This document shows positions 33,768 through 45,807 of a DNA stretch of 64,000 bases, in pieces. This stretch comes from Tepidimonas sediminis (GTDB lineage Bacteria; Pseudomonadota; Gammaproteobacteria; Burkholderiales; Burkholderiaceae_C). Both the position numbers and the translations under genes were made by a program. The notes beneath the pieces are model-generated. The model was not told the origin of the DNA. It worked only from the letters and a program-made list of their open reading frames with translations, and ran no database searches. The stretch spans positions 124,001-188,000 of the forward strand of contig NZ_VJND01000003.1 in the NCBI RefSeq assembly GCF_007556605.1. Reading direction: 5' to 3'. How positions within the stretch are numbered: position 1 is the first letter of the stretch; each line of letters opens with the position of its first letter.

Positions 33768-35021
33768 ATGTCCCTGCCTGATGCTCTCGACTGGGTGACG
33801 CTGGGTACGCTGGCGGTGTTCGCCATGGTGTACCTCGGCATGTTCCTGGGTGGCCTGCCGCGCACCGGGCTGGACCGCAGCGGCGTGGCGCTGCTCGGGG
33901 CGATCGCGATGATCGCGGTGCAGGGCTGGTCGGTGGCCGAGGCTGCCGCGGCGATCGACCTGCCGACGATCGTGCTGCTGTTTGCCTTCATGCTGCTGTC
34001 GGCGCAGATGCGGCTGGGGGGCTTCTACGGTGCGGTGACGCTGGCGGTGGGGCGGCGCGCCTGGCCGCCGGCGGCGCTGATGGCGGCGCTGCTGGCGCTG
34101 GTGGCGGTGCTGTCGGCGGTGTTCTCCAACGACGTGGTGTGCCTGGCGGTCACGCCGGTGGTGGTGCGCATCGCCTGGCGGCGCGGCTGGGATCCGGTGC
34201 CGTGGCTGGTGGCGGTGGCGTGCGCGGCCAACATCGGCTCGGCTGCGACGCTGATCGGCAACCCGCAGAACATGCTGATCGGCTCGGTGCTGAAGCTGCC
34301 GTTCGCGGCCTACAGCGCGCAGGCGCTGCCGCCGGTGTTGCTGGCGCTGGCGGCGCTGTGGCTGTGGATGGTGGGGGTGCTCAGGCGCACGCCGCCGCGC
34401 GTGGCGCCGCCGGTGGCGGCACTGGACGATGCACCGCCCTACGACCGTTGGCAGTCCGCCAAGGGTTTGCTGGTGGCGGCGGCGCTGCTGGCGGCGTTTG
34501 TATTGACCGACTGGCCGCACGAGGGGGTGGCGCTGGTGGCCGCCGGCGTGCTGCTGCTGAGCCGTCGGCTGCACTCGGTGCAATTCATGGGGCTGGTCGA
34601 CTGGCCGCTGTTGCTGCTGTTCATGGGGCTGTTCGTCGTCAACGCCGGGCTGCAGCGCACCGGCCTGGCAGCGCAGGCGGTGGACTGGATGGGGCGCCAC
34701 GGGCTGGCGCTGCACGAGCCACTGGTGCTGGCCGGCGCGGGGCTCGCGCTGTCCAACCTGGTGTCCAACGTGCCGGCGGTGATGCTGTTGCTGCCCCACG
34801 TGCAGGGGACGGGGGCGGGCGTGACGCTGGCGCTGGCCAGCACCTACGCCGGCAACCTGCTGCTGGTGGGCTCGATCGCCAACCTGATCGTGGCCGACCT
34901 GGCCGCGCGTGACGGCGTGCGGCTGGACTGGCGGCGCCACGCGGCGATCGGCGTGCCGGCCACGTTGCTGAGCCTGCTGACATGGGCGCTGTGGGCGGCA
35001 GTGTCCGGGCCCGCGGCCTGA
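33768..35021 (+). CDS. ArsB/SLC13-type anion permease
   Basis: A 417-residue inner-membrane protein with about 11-12 predicted helices and two inverted halves. The substrate-site repeats are VFSNDVVCLAVTPVVV in the first half and LSNLVSNVPAVMLLLP in the second, as in the ArsB/NhaD/DASS (ion transporter) superfamily. No ars genes are nearby, so the substrate could be a carboxylate, sulfate or another anion. The ATG at 33768 starts MSLPDALDWVTLGTLAVF. It is divergent from nasR and upstream of tig, without an obvious link to either. Confidence 0.82.
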   Translation: MSLPDALDWVTLGTLAVFAMVYLGMFLGGLPRTGLDRSGVALLGAIAMIAVQGWSVAEAAAAIDLPTIVLLFAFMLLSAQMRLGGFYGAVTLAVGRRAWPPAALMAALLALVAVLSAVFSNDVVCLAVTPVVVRIAWRRGWDPVPWLVAVACAANIGSAATLIGNPQNMLIGSVLKLPFAAYSAQALPPVLLALAALWLWMVGVLRRTPPRVAPPVAALDDAPPYDRWQSAKGLLVAAALLAAFVLTDWPHEGVALVAAGVLLLSRRLHSVQFMGLVDWPLLLLFMGLFVVNAGLQRTGLAAQAVDWMGRHGLALHEPLVLAGAGLALSNLVSNVPAVMLLLPHVQGTGAGVTLALASTYAGNLLLVGSIANLIVADLAARDGVRLDWRRHAAIGVPATLLSLLTWALWAAVSGPAA

Positions 35022-35030
35022 GCGGCGCAT

Positions 35031-35036
35031 TACAAT
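35031..35036 (+). promoter_or_regulatory. Probable -10 element for tig
   Basis: TACAAT lies 9 bases after the permease stop and 95 bases before the tig ATG. No clear -35 was seen. The intervening leader contains no recognised RNA element. Confidence 0.4.
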
Positions 35037-35130
35037 CGACCATTTGTCCGGCGCTTCGGTGTGCCGGATGACCGAACATCCTCAGGATTCGTCCCGCGGG
35101 CGGGTCCGTCGTCCCTTCTAGGAGTGATCA

Positions 35131-36438
35131 ATGGCAGTCAACGTCGAAACCCTGGACAAGCTCGAGCGCCGGATCACGCTCGAGCTGCCGCTGGAGGCCA
35201 TCCGCAAGGAAGTGGATGCGCGGCTGAAGCGGCTGCAGCGCCAGGTGCGCATGGACGGTTTCCGCCCGGGCAAGGTCCCGCTGTCGGTGGTGGCGCAGCG
35301 CTATGGGTACTCGGTGCAGTACGAGGTCATGAACGACCAGGTCGGGCAGGCGTTCGCCGACGCCGTGGCCGAGGCGCAACTGCGCGTCGCCGGCCAGCCG
35401 CGCATCACCGAAAAGGAAGGCGCCCCCGAGGGCATGGTGGCGTTCGAGGCCGTCTTCGAGGTCTTCCCGGACGTCAAGCTCGGTGACCTGTCGGCGCTGG
35501 AGCTGGAGCGGCTGGAGTCGTCGGTCGACGAGGCCGCCGTCGAGCGCACGCTGGAGATCCTGCGCAAGCAGCGCCGCACCTTCAGCCCGCGCGCCGAGGG
35601 TGAGCCGGCCCAGGACGGCGACCGTGTGACGATCGACTTCGAGGGCAAGATCGACGGCGAGCCGTTCGCGGGCGGCAAGGCCAGCGACTTCGCCTTCGTG
35701 CTGGGCGAAGGCCAGATGCTGCCGGAGTTCGAGAACGCCGTGCGCGGCATGAAGGTGGGTGAGTCCAAGACCTTCCCGCTGGCGTTCCCGCAGGATTACC
35801 AGGGCCGCGAGGTGGCCGGCAAGACGGCGGATTTCCTGGTCACGGTGAAGAAGATCGAGCAGCAGCAGCTGCCCGAGGTGGACGAGGCGTTCGTCAAGTC
35901 GGTCGGCATCGAGGCCGGCACCGAAGCGGCGCTGCGCGAGGACATCCGTCGCAACCTGGAGCGTGAGCTCAAGTTCCGCCTGCAGGCGCGCAACAAGACG
36001 ACGGCGCTGGAGGCGCTGGCCAAGGCGGCCGTGCTGGACCTGCCCAAGGCCGCCGTGGAAGCCGAGATCGACCGCCTGGTCGAGGGTGCACGCCAGGACC
36101 TGAAGCAGCGCGGCATCAAGGACGCCGACAAGGCGCCGATCCCGCGTGAGCTCTTCAAGGAGCAGGCCGAGCGCCGCGTGCGTCTGGGGCTGGTGGTGGC
36201 CGAGCTGATCAAGACCCACGATCTGCGTGCCACCGATGAACAGGTCGAGGCCCACCTGCGCGAGCTGGCTTCCTCCTACGAATACCCGGAGGAAGTGGTG
36301 CGCTGGTACAAGGCCGACCCGCAACGCCTGGGGGAGATCCAGGCCATCGTGCTGGAAAACAATGTCGCCGATTTCATCTTCGCGCAGGCCAAGGTCACGC
36401 CCAAGGTGGTCACCTTCGCCGAGCTGATGGGCCAGTGA
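35131..36438 (+). CDS. tig: Trigger factor (ribosome-associated chaperone)
   Basis: A 435-residue chaperone that meets nascent chains at the ribosome exit tunnel. The ribosome-binding N-domain carries GFRPGKVP (residues 44-51, the ribosome-docking loop). The FKBP-type PPIase domain has [21 protein letters not shown], and a long helical C-domain ends VVTFAELMG. Length is normal (about 430). A ribosome binding site AGGAGTG precedes the ATG. It heads tig-clpP-clpX-lon, but a strong terminator after tig should separate its transcript partly from clpP. Confidence 0.97.
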   Translation: MAVNVETLDKLERRITLELPLEAIRKEVDARLKRLQRQVRMDGFRPGKVPLSVVAQRYGYSVQYEVMNDQVGQAFADAVAEAQLRVAGQPRITEKEGAPEGMVAFEAVFEVFPDVKLGDLSALELERLESSVDEAAVERTLEILRKQRRTFSPRAEGEPAQDGDRVTIDFEGKIDGEPFAGGKASDFAFVLGEGQMLPEFENAVRGMKVGESKTFPLAFPQDYQGREVAGKTADFLVTVKKIEQQQLPEVDEAFVKSVGIEAGTEAALREDIRRNLERELKFRLQARNKTTALEALAKAAVLDLPKAAVEAEIDRLVEGARQDLKQRGIKDADKAPIPRELFKEQAERRVRLGLVVAELIKTHDLRATDEQVEAHLRELASSYEYPEEVVRWYKADPQRLGEIQAIVLENNVADFIFAQAKVTPKVVTFAELMGQ

Positions 36439-36483
36439 GAACGGCGGCGCATGCCGGCGCCGGCCGGTGCGCCGGCGCGACGG

Positions 36484-36510
36484 GGGGCGGACGGCGGTCC
36501 GCCCCTTTTT
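36484..36510 (+). terminator. Intrinsic terminator after tig
   Basis: GGGGCGGAC pairs perfectly with GTCCGCCCC around a GGCG loop and is followed by TTTTT, 46 bases past the tig stop codon. It precedes the clpP promoter region. Confidence 0.85.
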
Positions 36511-36595
36511 GCTGGCGCCGCCGCGGGGCAGCCCCGGAGCGGTTACAGTAAGCCCATCGCACAACCCCATGCACCCGAGACGGAGCACACGACGC

Positions 36596-37204
36596 ATGAG
36601 CGCGCTGGATACCCAGGCCCTGGGCCTGATCCCCATGGTCATCGAACAGTCGGGCCGCGGCGAGCGGGCCTACGACATCTACTCGCGCCTGCTGAAGGAG
36701 CGGGTGGTGTTCCTCGTCGGCCCGGTCAACGACCAGACCGCCAACCTGGTGGTGGCGCAGCTGCTGTTCCTCGAGAGCGAAAATCCGGACAAGGACATCT
36801 CGCTCTACATCAACTCGCCGGGCGGTTCGGTCAGCGCCGGCATGGCGATCTACGACACGATGAACTTCATCAAGCCCGACGTCTCCACGCTGTGCATCGG
36901 CATGGCCGCCAGCATGGGCGCCTTCCTGCTGGCCGCCGGTGCCAAGGGCAAGCGCTTCGCGCTGCCCAACTCGCGCGTGATGATCCACCAGCCGCTGGGC
37001 GGCGCGCAGGGCCAGGCCACCGACATCGAGATCCACGCGCGCGAGATCCTGCGCCTGCGCGCCGACCTCAACCGCATCCTGAGCGAGCGCACCGGCCAGC
37101 CGCTGGAGAAGATCGAGCGCGACACCGACCGCGACTTCTTCATGTCCGCCGCCGAGGCCGCCGAGTACGGCCTGGTGGACAAGGTCATCGACCGGCGTGC
37201 CTGA
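36596..37204 (+). CDS. clpP: ATP-dependent Clp protease proteolytic subunit
   Basis: A 202-residue serine peptidase forming the double-heptamer chamber that works with ClpX and ClpA. The catalytic Ser is in [16 protein letters not shown], the His in [13 protein letters not shown] and the Asp in the segment [12 protein letters not shown]. The family N-terminus [22 protein letters not shown] supports the ATG at 36596 rather than an upstream in-frame ATG. It lies 33 bases ahead of clpX. Confidence 0.98.
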   Translation: MSALDTQALGLIPMVIEQSGRGERAYDIYSRLLKERVVFLVGPVNDQTANLVVAQLLFLESENPDKDISLYINSPGGSVSAGMAIYDTMNFIKPDVSTLCIGMAASMGAFLLAAGAKGKRFALPNSRVMIHQPLGGAQGQATDIEIHAREILRLRADLNRILSERTGQPLEKIERDTDRDFFMSAAEAAEYGLVDKVIDRRA

Positions 37205-37237
37205 ACCCCATCGCCCCACCACCGCGACGCCCTTTCC

Positions 37238-38506
<1,269 letters not shown>

Positions 38507-38547
38507 GCCGCGGTGCTGCCAGCCCGCCGCCGTGGCGGCGCGCGCCG

Positions 38548-38574
38548 CTTGAAGTCCGGCCGCCGCGCCCCCAC
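38548..38574 (+). promoter_or_regulatory. Candidate heat-shock (sigma-32) promoter for lon
   Basis: CTTGAA at 38548-38553 and CCCCCA starting at 38568 are 14 bases apart, close to the RpoH consensus CTTGAAA, 11-16 bases, CCCCAT. It lies in the clpX-lon gap, 28 bases before the lon ATG. lon is a classical heat-shock gene in proteobacteria, which supports the reading, but the DNA is GC-rich enough for C-runs to arise by chance. Confidence 0.5.
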
Positions 38575-38601
38575 CTGAGCCGCCTGAAAGGAACCATCCC
38601 G

Positions 38602-41028
<2,427 letters not shown>

Positions 41029-41056
41029 AGTCGGGCGAGCGGCGGATTTTTTCCGC

Positions 41057-41062
41057 TATAAT
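41057..41062 (+). promoter_or_regulatory. -10 element of the tRNA-Gly/Cys/Gly transcript
   Basis: A consensus TATAAT lies 51 bases before the first tRNA-Gly. It stands out in this GC-rich DNA and follows the short stem GCGGA/TCCGC with a T-rich loop. No clear -35 was identified. Confidence 0.6.
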
Positions 41063-41112
41063 GCAGGCTTCAGACGACGCGCCGACGATCAAGTCAGCAC
41101 GTCGTGCGGCAT

Positions 41113-41188
41113 GCGGGAATAGCTCAGTTGGTAGAGCGCAACCTTGCCAAGGTTGAGGTCGCGAGTTCGAGACTCGTTTCCCGCTCCA
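41113..41188 (+). tRNA. tRNA-Gly (GCC anticodon), copy 1
   Basis: 76 bases with encoded CCA. The acceptor stem GCGGGAA pairs with TTCCCGC, and the anticodon loop TTGCCAA contains GCC. The D arm is GCTC-AGTTGGTA-GAGC. It is first in the Gly-Cys-Gly cluster downstream of lon and identical in sequence to the copy at 41360. Confidence 0.97.
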
Positions 41189-41253
41189 GATTGCCGGCGG
41201 CTCGCCCGCAAGGCGGGCCGCCAAACCGGCGGTTGCCGGGTTGAACCGGACAA

Positions 41254-41327
41254 GGCGCGGTAGCAAAGCGGTTATGCACCGGATTGCAAATCCGAGTAGG
41301 TCGGTTCGACTCCGGCCCGCGCCTCCA
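41254..41327 (+). tRNA. tRNA-Cys (GCA anticodon)
   Basis: 74 bases with encoded CCA. The acceptor stem GGCGCGG pairs with CCGCGCC, and the anticodon arm CGGATTGCAAATCCG contains GCA. It lies between two identical tRNA-Gly genes. Confidence 0.97.
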
Positions 41328-41359
41328 GTCAGCGCGGCAGGTGAAAGCCTGTCGCAAAG

Positions 41360-41435
41360 GCGGGAATAGCTCAGTTGGTAGAGCGCAACCTTGCCAAGGT
41401 TGAGGTCGCGAGTTCGAGACTCGTTTCCCGCTCCA
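41360..41435 (+). tRNA. tRNA-Gly (GCC anticodon), copy 2
   Basis: 76 bases, identical to the first tRNA-Gly, so the pair is probably a recent duplication or kept identical by gene conversion. It is followed after 9 bases by an intrinsic terminator that should end the tRNA transcript. Confidence 0.97.
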
Positions 41436-41444
41436 GTCAAAGAG

Positions 41445-41476
41445 GGCCAGCCCGATGGGGCTGGCCTTCGTCTTTT
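41445..41476 (+). terminator. Intrinsic terminator after the tRNA cluster
   Basis: GGCCAGCCC pairs perfectly with GGGCTGGCC around a GATG loop and is followed by TTCGTCTTTT. It ends the tRNA transcript; the hydrolase gene converges from the other side 32 bases later. Confidence 0.85.
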
Positions 41477-41507
41477 CGGTTCCACCCCGGCGGGTGTCAG
41501 CCGATCG

Positions 41508-42323
41508 TCACGGCACGGTGACCAGCCAGTCGCGCACGGCCGCCAGCAGGGCGTCGGGCTGGTCGCGCTGCGGGCTGTGGCCGCAGTGCGGCAGCTCCAG
41601 CCGCTGCGCGTGCGGCGCCGCGGCCTGGATGGCGTCCAGCTGCGCCAGCGTGCCGTATTCGTCGTCCAGTCCCTGCACCAGCAGCAGCGGGGCACGGATG
41701 CGCGCGCATTCGGCACGGATGTCAAAGCCGCGGAAAGCCTGCGACAGCCAGACGTCGTTCCACTGCCAGAAGGCGCTGTCCGGATCGGCGTGGTGGCGCG
41801 CCAGCCGTGCGCGCAGGTCGCCTTCCTCGTAGGCGGTGCGCGCCGCGGCGATGGCACGCAGCGTCACGTCCTCGACCACGACGTGCGGCGCGATGGCCAC
41901 GCAACCCGCTGCCGGCAGGCGCGCCGCGTACAGCAGCGCGATGCTGGCGCCGTCCGAATGGCCCACCAGCACCGGGGGTTGGCGGATACCGAGCGCTGCC
42001 AGCAGCGCCGGCAGCGTCGTCCACGCTTCGCGGTGCAGGTAGTCCGGCGCATGGCGGCCGCGGCCGCGCACGTCGGGGATCGGCTCGGAGCGGCCGTAGC
42101 CGCGGCGCGAGTACAGCCAGCCCTCCCGACCGCTGGCCGCGCACAGCTCGGCGGGCCAGTCGCGGCCGCGCTGCGTCCACAGCGACACGCAGCCCAGCCC
42201 CTCGTGCAGGAACACGAGCGGCGCGCGCGGCGGCGCACCGTCCGGCGGCGCCAGGTGGCGCACCTCCAGCGCCACGCCGCCGACGCGCACGTGGCTGGCC
42301 GCGGGGGGGACGGGCTCGACCAT
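41508..42323 (-). CDS. Alpha/beta-fold hydrolase
   Basis: A 271-residue alpha/beta hydrolase. The nucleophile elbow is VLVGHSDGASIALLYA (Ser in GHSDG), the acid residue is in LVQGLDDEYG and the catalytic His in LPHCGHSPQRDQ. The oxyanion region FLHEGLGCVSLW is near the N-terminus. No signal peptide is evident, so it is cytoplasmic. The substrate is unknown; the fold covers esterases, lactonases and related C-C hydrolases. It is divergent from the EI24 gene, with 59 bases between the starts. Confidence 0.87.
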   Translation of the reverse strand: MVEPVPPAASHVRVGGVALEVRHLAPPDGAPPRAPLVFLHEGLGCVSLWTQRGRDWPAELCAASGREGWLYSRRGYGRSEPIPDVRGRGRHAPDYLHREAWTTLPALLAALGIRQPPVLVGHSDGASIALLYAARLPAAGCVAIAPHVVVEDVTLRAIAAARTAYEEGDLRARLARHHADPDSAFWQWNDVWLSQAFRGFDIRAECARIRAPLLLVQGLDDEYGTLAQLDAIQAAAPHAQRLELPHCGHSPQRDQPDALLAAVRDWLVTVP

Positions 42324-42382
42324 GCGCTCATGGTAGCGCGGCCCGGCCTGGGCCTGCGCCGGCGCGGTATGCTTGCGGCTCC

Positions 42383-43288
42383 ATGCGCTTGCTGCTCGGT
42401 TCGTTCTGGCGCGCAGTCGCCTACTGCCTGCACCCGCGGGTCATTGCGCTGTCGTTGCTGCCGCTGGTGCTGATGGTGGCCGGCGCGTTCGCGCTCGGCT
42501 ATCTTTTCTGGGACCGGGCGGTCGATGCCGTGCTGCACTGGCTGGAGTCATGGGCGCTGGTGGAGTGGGTGCTTGGCTGGCTCGACAGCGTCGGCCTGGG
42601 CGGGCTGCGCGCCGTGGTGGCGCCACTGCTGGTGCTGGTGCTGGCCACGCCGCTGATCGTGGTGGCGGCGCTGCTGCTGGTGGCGCTGCTGATGACCCCG
42701 GCGATCGTCGACCTGGTGGCGGCGCGGCGCTTTCCGGATCTGGAGCGTCGCCACGGCGCCGGCTGGTGGGGCAGTCTGGCCTGGTCGGTGGGGTCGACGC
42801 TGCTGGCGCTGCTGGTGCTCGTGGTCACGCTGCCGCTGTGGCTGATCCCGCCGCTGGCGCTGGCGCTGCCGGCCCTCATCTGGGGATGGCTCAGCTATCG
42901 GGTGCTGGCGTTCGATGCGCTGGCCGCGCACGCCAGCGCCGAGGAGCGGCGCGTCCTGCTGCGGCGCCACCGCGGCCCGCTGCTGGCCATGGGCGTGGCC
43001 ACCGGCCTCATCAGCGCCGCTCCCAGCATGCTGTGGGCCTCCGGGGCGATGTTCATCGCGCTGGCGCCGCTGCTGCTGCCGCTGGCGATCTGGATCTACG
43101 CGCTGGTGTTCGCGTTCGCCTCGCTGTGGTTCGTGCACTACCTGCTGGCGGCCCTGGCCGCGCTGCGCGAGCAGACGGCTTTGCCGCCTTCACCGCCTGC
43201 GGCGCCGGCCGCGGCGAGCGTCATCGACGTGCCCGCCCGCGAACTGCCGGGCGAGGCCGACTCCTCCGTCCGTCCGTCCGCATCATGA
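42383..43288 (+). CDS. EI24/CysZ-like membrane protein
   Basis: A 301-residue inner-membrane protein with about four to six hydrophobic segments, including LVLVLATPLIVVAALLLVAL and LLALLVLVVTLPLWLIPPL. The layout, WGSLAWSVGSTLLALL and the segment WGWLSYRVLAFDALA match the EI24 domain family. CysZ of E. coli is a sulfate permease of this fold, but many family members are uncharacterised. A soluble Pro/Ala-rich C-terminal tail of about 50 residues follows. Its stop overlaps the next gene by 4 bases. Confidence 0.85.
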   Translation: MRLLLGSFWRAVAYCLHPRVIALSLLPLVLMVAGAFALGYLFWDRAVDAVLHWLESWALVEWVLGWLDSVGLGGLRAVVAPLLVLVLATPLIVVAALLLVALLMTPAIVDLVAARRFPDLERRHGAGWWGSLAWSVGSTLLALLVLVVTLPLWLIPPLALALPALIWGWLSYRVLAFDALAAHASAEERRVLLRRHRGPLLAMGVATGLISAAPSMLWASGAMFIALAPLLLPLAIWIYALVFAFASLWFVHYLLAALAALREQTALPPSPPAAPAAASVIDVPARELPGEADSSVRPSAS

Positions 43289-44106
43289 ATGCTGCTGCGC
43301 GCTTCGGCCTCATCATCATCGGCGACGAGATCCTGTCGGGCAAGCGACAGGACAAGCACCTCGGCAAGGTCATCGAGCTGCTGCAGGCGCGCGGCCTGGC
43401 GCTGGCCTGGGCGCGCTACCTCGGCGACGACCGCGCGCTCATCACCGAGGCGCTGCGTCAGGTCTTCGCCGGCAGCGACGTGGTGTTCTCCACCGGCGGT
43501 ATCGGCGCCACGCCCGACGATCACACCCGCCAGGCTGCGGCGGCGGCGCTGGGTGTGGAGCTGGCCCTGCACCCCGAGGCCAAGGTGCTGATCGAGCAGC
43601 GCATGCGCGAGGTCGCGGCCGAGCAGGGCGTGCCGTTCGAGCCGGACCGTCCCGACAATCTCCAGCGGCTGCAGATGGGCATGTTCCCGCAGGGCGCCCG
43701 CATCATCCCGAACCCGTACAACCGCATTCCGGGCTTCACCTGCCTCGGACCGGGAGGCGCCGTGGTGCACTTCGTCCCGGGCTTTCCGGTGATGGCCTGG
43801 CCGATGATCGAGGCGCTGCTGGATACCGAGTACGCGCACCTGCACGGCCGCGGCCGCCAACACGAGCGCTCGGTGATCGTGCTGCGTGCGCTGGAGGCGA
43901 CGCTGACGCCGTTGATGGAGCGCATCGAGGCACAGTTCGACGGCGTCAAGGTCTTCAGTCTGCCCAGCGTCGACCATCCCGAATACGGCCGCCACATCGA
44001 GCTCGGCGTCAAGGGGCCGGCCGAGGCGGTGGAGGCGGCCTATCGCGAGCTGCTGCAGGGGCTGCAGGCCCTGGGGCAGACCTTGGGCCCTGAATTGGTG
44101 CGTTGA
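43285..44106 (+). CDS. Molybdopterin-binding/CinA N-terminal-like protein
   Basis: A 273-residue protein of the MoaB/Mog fold (COG1058). The signature FGLIIIGDEILSGKRQDKHL is at the N-terminus and VVFSTGGIGATPDDHTRQA near residue 66. It corresponds to the N-terminal COG1058 part of CinA-type proteins and lacks the C-terminal nicotinamide-nucleotide amidase domain. Possible roles are ADP-ribose or FAD pyrophosphohydrolysis or molybdopterin handling; none is proven here. It is translationally coupled to the EI24 gene. Confidence 0.87.
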   Translation: MNAAARFGLIIIGDEILSGKRQDKHLGKVIELLQARGLALAWARYLGDDRALITEALRQVFAGSDVVFSTGGIGATPDDHTRQAAAAALGVELALHPEAKVLIEQRMREVAAEQGVPFEPDRPDNLQRLQMGMFPQGARIIPNPYNRIPGFTCLGPGGAVVHFVPGFPVMAWPMIEALLDTEYAHLHGRGRQHERSVIVLRALEATLTPLMERIEAQFDGVKVFSLPSVDHPEYGRHIELGVKGPAEAVEAAYRELLQGLQALGQTLGPELVR

Positions 44107-44110
44107 GCGA

Positions 44111-44145
44111 TGCACCAATCGGAGGCGGCGCACCATGATGGTGCA
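44111..44145. promoter_or_regulatory. NtrC binding sites upstream of glnA
   Basis: A near-perfect NtrC palindrome, CGCACC-ATGAT-GGTGCA (one mismatch to TGCACC-N5-GGTGCA), occupies 44129-44145. A further TGCACC half-site starts at 44111. The full site is centred about 120 bases before the expected sigma-54 transcription start, the same distance as at the nitrate operon. Confidence 0.8.
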
Positions 44146-44196
44146 ATCTCCCATTCCGGCGATCGGCTGGGTGCCGCGCTCCCCCTTGCCGGGGAA

Positions 44197-44212
44197 CGCC
44201 GCTGCAGCGGCG
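44197..44212. repeat. Palindrome between NtrC site and sigma-54 promoter of glnA
   Basis: The 16-base palindrome CGCCGCTGCAGCGGCG lies in the spacer between enhancer and promoter. It could be the stem of a terminator for the upstream gene, but no T run follows. It might also affect DNA looping. No function is assigned. Confidence 0.35.
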
Positions 44213-44229
44213 GCGGGGCGCCGCGGGAG

Positions 44230-44247
44230 CTGGCATGGATCCTGCTA
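44230..44247 (+). promoter_or_regulatory. Sigma-54 promoter of glnA
   Basis: CTGGCATGGATCCTGCTA has the -24 GG and -12 GC exactly 10 bases apart and fits the consensus TGGCAC-N5-TTGCA with few changes. Transcription should start near 44258, about 40 bases before the glnA ATG. Confidence 0.85.
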
Positions 44248-44297
44248 AATTCCGCTCATCCCTTTTCGACCCCCTGACCCAATCAAGGAGCAATGGC

Positions 44298-45713
44298 ATG
44301 GCCAAGACCGTCGCCGACGTCATGAACATGATCAAGGAAAACGACGTCAAGTTCGTCGATTTCCGCTTCACCGACACCCGGGGCAAGGAGCAGCACGTCA
44401 CCGTGCCGATCTCCGCCTTCAGCGAGGACAAGTTCACCTCCGGCCATGCCTTCGACGGCTCGTCGATCGCGGGCTGGAAGGGCATCGAGGCCTCGGACAT
44501 GCTGCTGATGCCCGACCCCAACACGGCCAACATCGACCCGTTCTACGAGGAGACGACGCTGTTCCTGCAGTGCGACGTCATCGAGCCCAGCGACGGCAAG
44601 GCCTACGACCGCGACCCGCGCTCGATCGCCAAGCGCGCCGAAGCCTACCTGAAGGCCTCGGGCCTGGGGGATACCGCCTACTTCGGTCCCGAGCCGGAGT
44701 TCTTCGTCTTCGACAGCGTGACTTGGAACACCTCGATGGGCAAGGTGGGTTACGAGATCGAGGAGTACGAGGCGTCTTGGAACACGGGCACCAAGTATGA
44801 GAACGGCAACCGCGGCCACCGCCCGGCGGTCAAGGGGGGCTACTTCCCCGTGCCGCCGGTGGACAGCACGCACGACATGCGCGCCGAGATGGTGCTGATC
44901 CTCGAGAAGCTCGGCATCCCGGTGGAGGTGTTCCACCACGAGGTCGCCGGTGCCGGTCAGTGCGAGATCGGCACCAAGTTCAGCACGCTGGTGGAGCGCG
45001 CCGACTGGACGCAGACGCTCAAGTACGTGATCTGGAACGTGGCCGAGCGCTACGGCAAGACCGCCACCTTCATGCCAAAGCCGATGGCCGGCGACAACGG
45101 CAGCGGCATGCACGTGCACCAGTCGGTGTGGAAGGACGGCAAGAACCTGTTCGCCGGTGACGGCTACGCGGGCCTGAGCGACTTCGCGCTGTACTACATC
45201 GGCGGCATCATCAAGCACGCCCGCGCGCTCAACGCCATCACCAACCCGACCACCAACAGCTACAAGCGCCTGGTGCCGGGCTTCGAGGCGCCGGTCAAGC
45301 TCGCCTACTCGGCGCGCAACCGCTCGGCCTCGATCCGCATCCCGTACGTGGCCAACCCGAAGGCGCGCCGCATCGAGGCGCGTTTCCCGGACCCGACCGC
45401 CAACCCGTACCTGTGCTTCGCGGCGCTGCTGATGGCCGGTCTGGACGGCGTGGAGAACAAGATCCACCCGGGTGAGGCCGCCACCAAGGACCTCTACCAC
45501 TTGCCGCCGGAGGAGGACAAGCTGGTGCCGACCGTCTGCCACAGCCTCGACATGGCGCTGGACTACCTCGACAAGGACCGTGCGTTCCTGACCAAGGGCG
45601 GCGTGTTCACCGACTCGATGATCGACGCCTACATCGAGTTGAAGATGCAGGAGGTCACCCGGTTCCGCATGGTGCCGCATCCGGTCGAGTTCGACATGTA
45701 CTACAGCCTGTAA
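44298..45713 (+). CDS. glnA: Glutamine synthetase type I
   Basis: A 471-residue dodecameric enzyme making glutamine from glutamate, ammonium and ATP. Signatures: [17 protein letters not shown] near residue 51, the ATP-binding [16 protein letters not shown], and the adenylylation site [10 protein letters not shown] near residue 398, whose Tyr is conserved; control by GlnE adenylyltransferase is therefore expected. The AAGGAG ribosome binding site is 7 bases before the ATG at 44298. Expression is under the sigma-54/NtrC elements just upstream. A strong terminator follows at 45757, so glnL-glnG need read-through or their own promoter. Confidence 0.98.
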   Translation: MAKTVADVMNMIKENDVKFVDFRFTDTRGKEQHVTVPISAFSEDKFTSGHAFDGSSIAGWKGIEASDMLLMPDPNTANIDPFYEETTLFLQCDVIEPSDGKAYDRDPRSIAKRAEAYLKASGLGDTAYFGPEPEFFVFDSVTWNTSMGKVGYEIEEYEASWNTGTKYENGNRGHRPAVKGGYFPVPPVDSTHDMRAEMVLILEKLGIPVEVFHHEVAGAGQCEIGTKFSTLVERADWTQTLKYVIWNVAERYGKTATFMPKPMAGDNGSGMHVHQSVWKDGKNLFAGDGYAGLSDFALYYIGGIIKHARALNAITNPTTNSYKRLVPGFEAPVKLAYSARNRSASIRIPYVANPKARRIEARFPDPTANPYLCFAALLMAGLDGVENKIHPGEAATKDLYHLPPEEDKLVPTVCHSLDMALDYLDKDRAFLTKGGVFTDSMIDAYIELKMQEVTRFRMVPHPVEFDMYYSL

Positions 45714-45756
45714 GGCGGGCGTTGGCGGCTCCCCGGTAGGGGGCCATCCGGCGATG

Positions 45757-45790
45757 GCGGGGCGGCCGGCGTGCCGCCCCGCGGCGTTTT
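45757..45790 (+). terminator. Intrinsic terminator after glnA
   Basis: GCGGGGCGGC pairs perfectly with GCCGCCCCGC around a 6-base loop, followed by GGCGTTTT. It lies 44 bases past the glnA stop codon and separates glnA from the following three genes. Confidence 0.82.
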
Positions 45791-45807
45791 CGGGGATACT
45801 GTGGCCC

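Noticed and set aside
33483-35030. N-terminal extension of nasR overlapping the anion permease
   Set aside because: Those codons are the antisense of the permease, with low-complexity His/Arg/Gln content. The NIT domain begins after the ATG at 33482.
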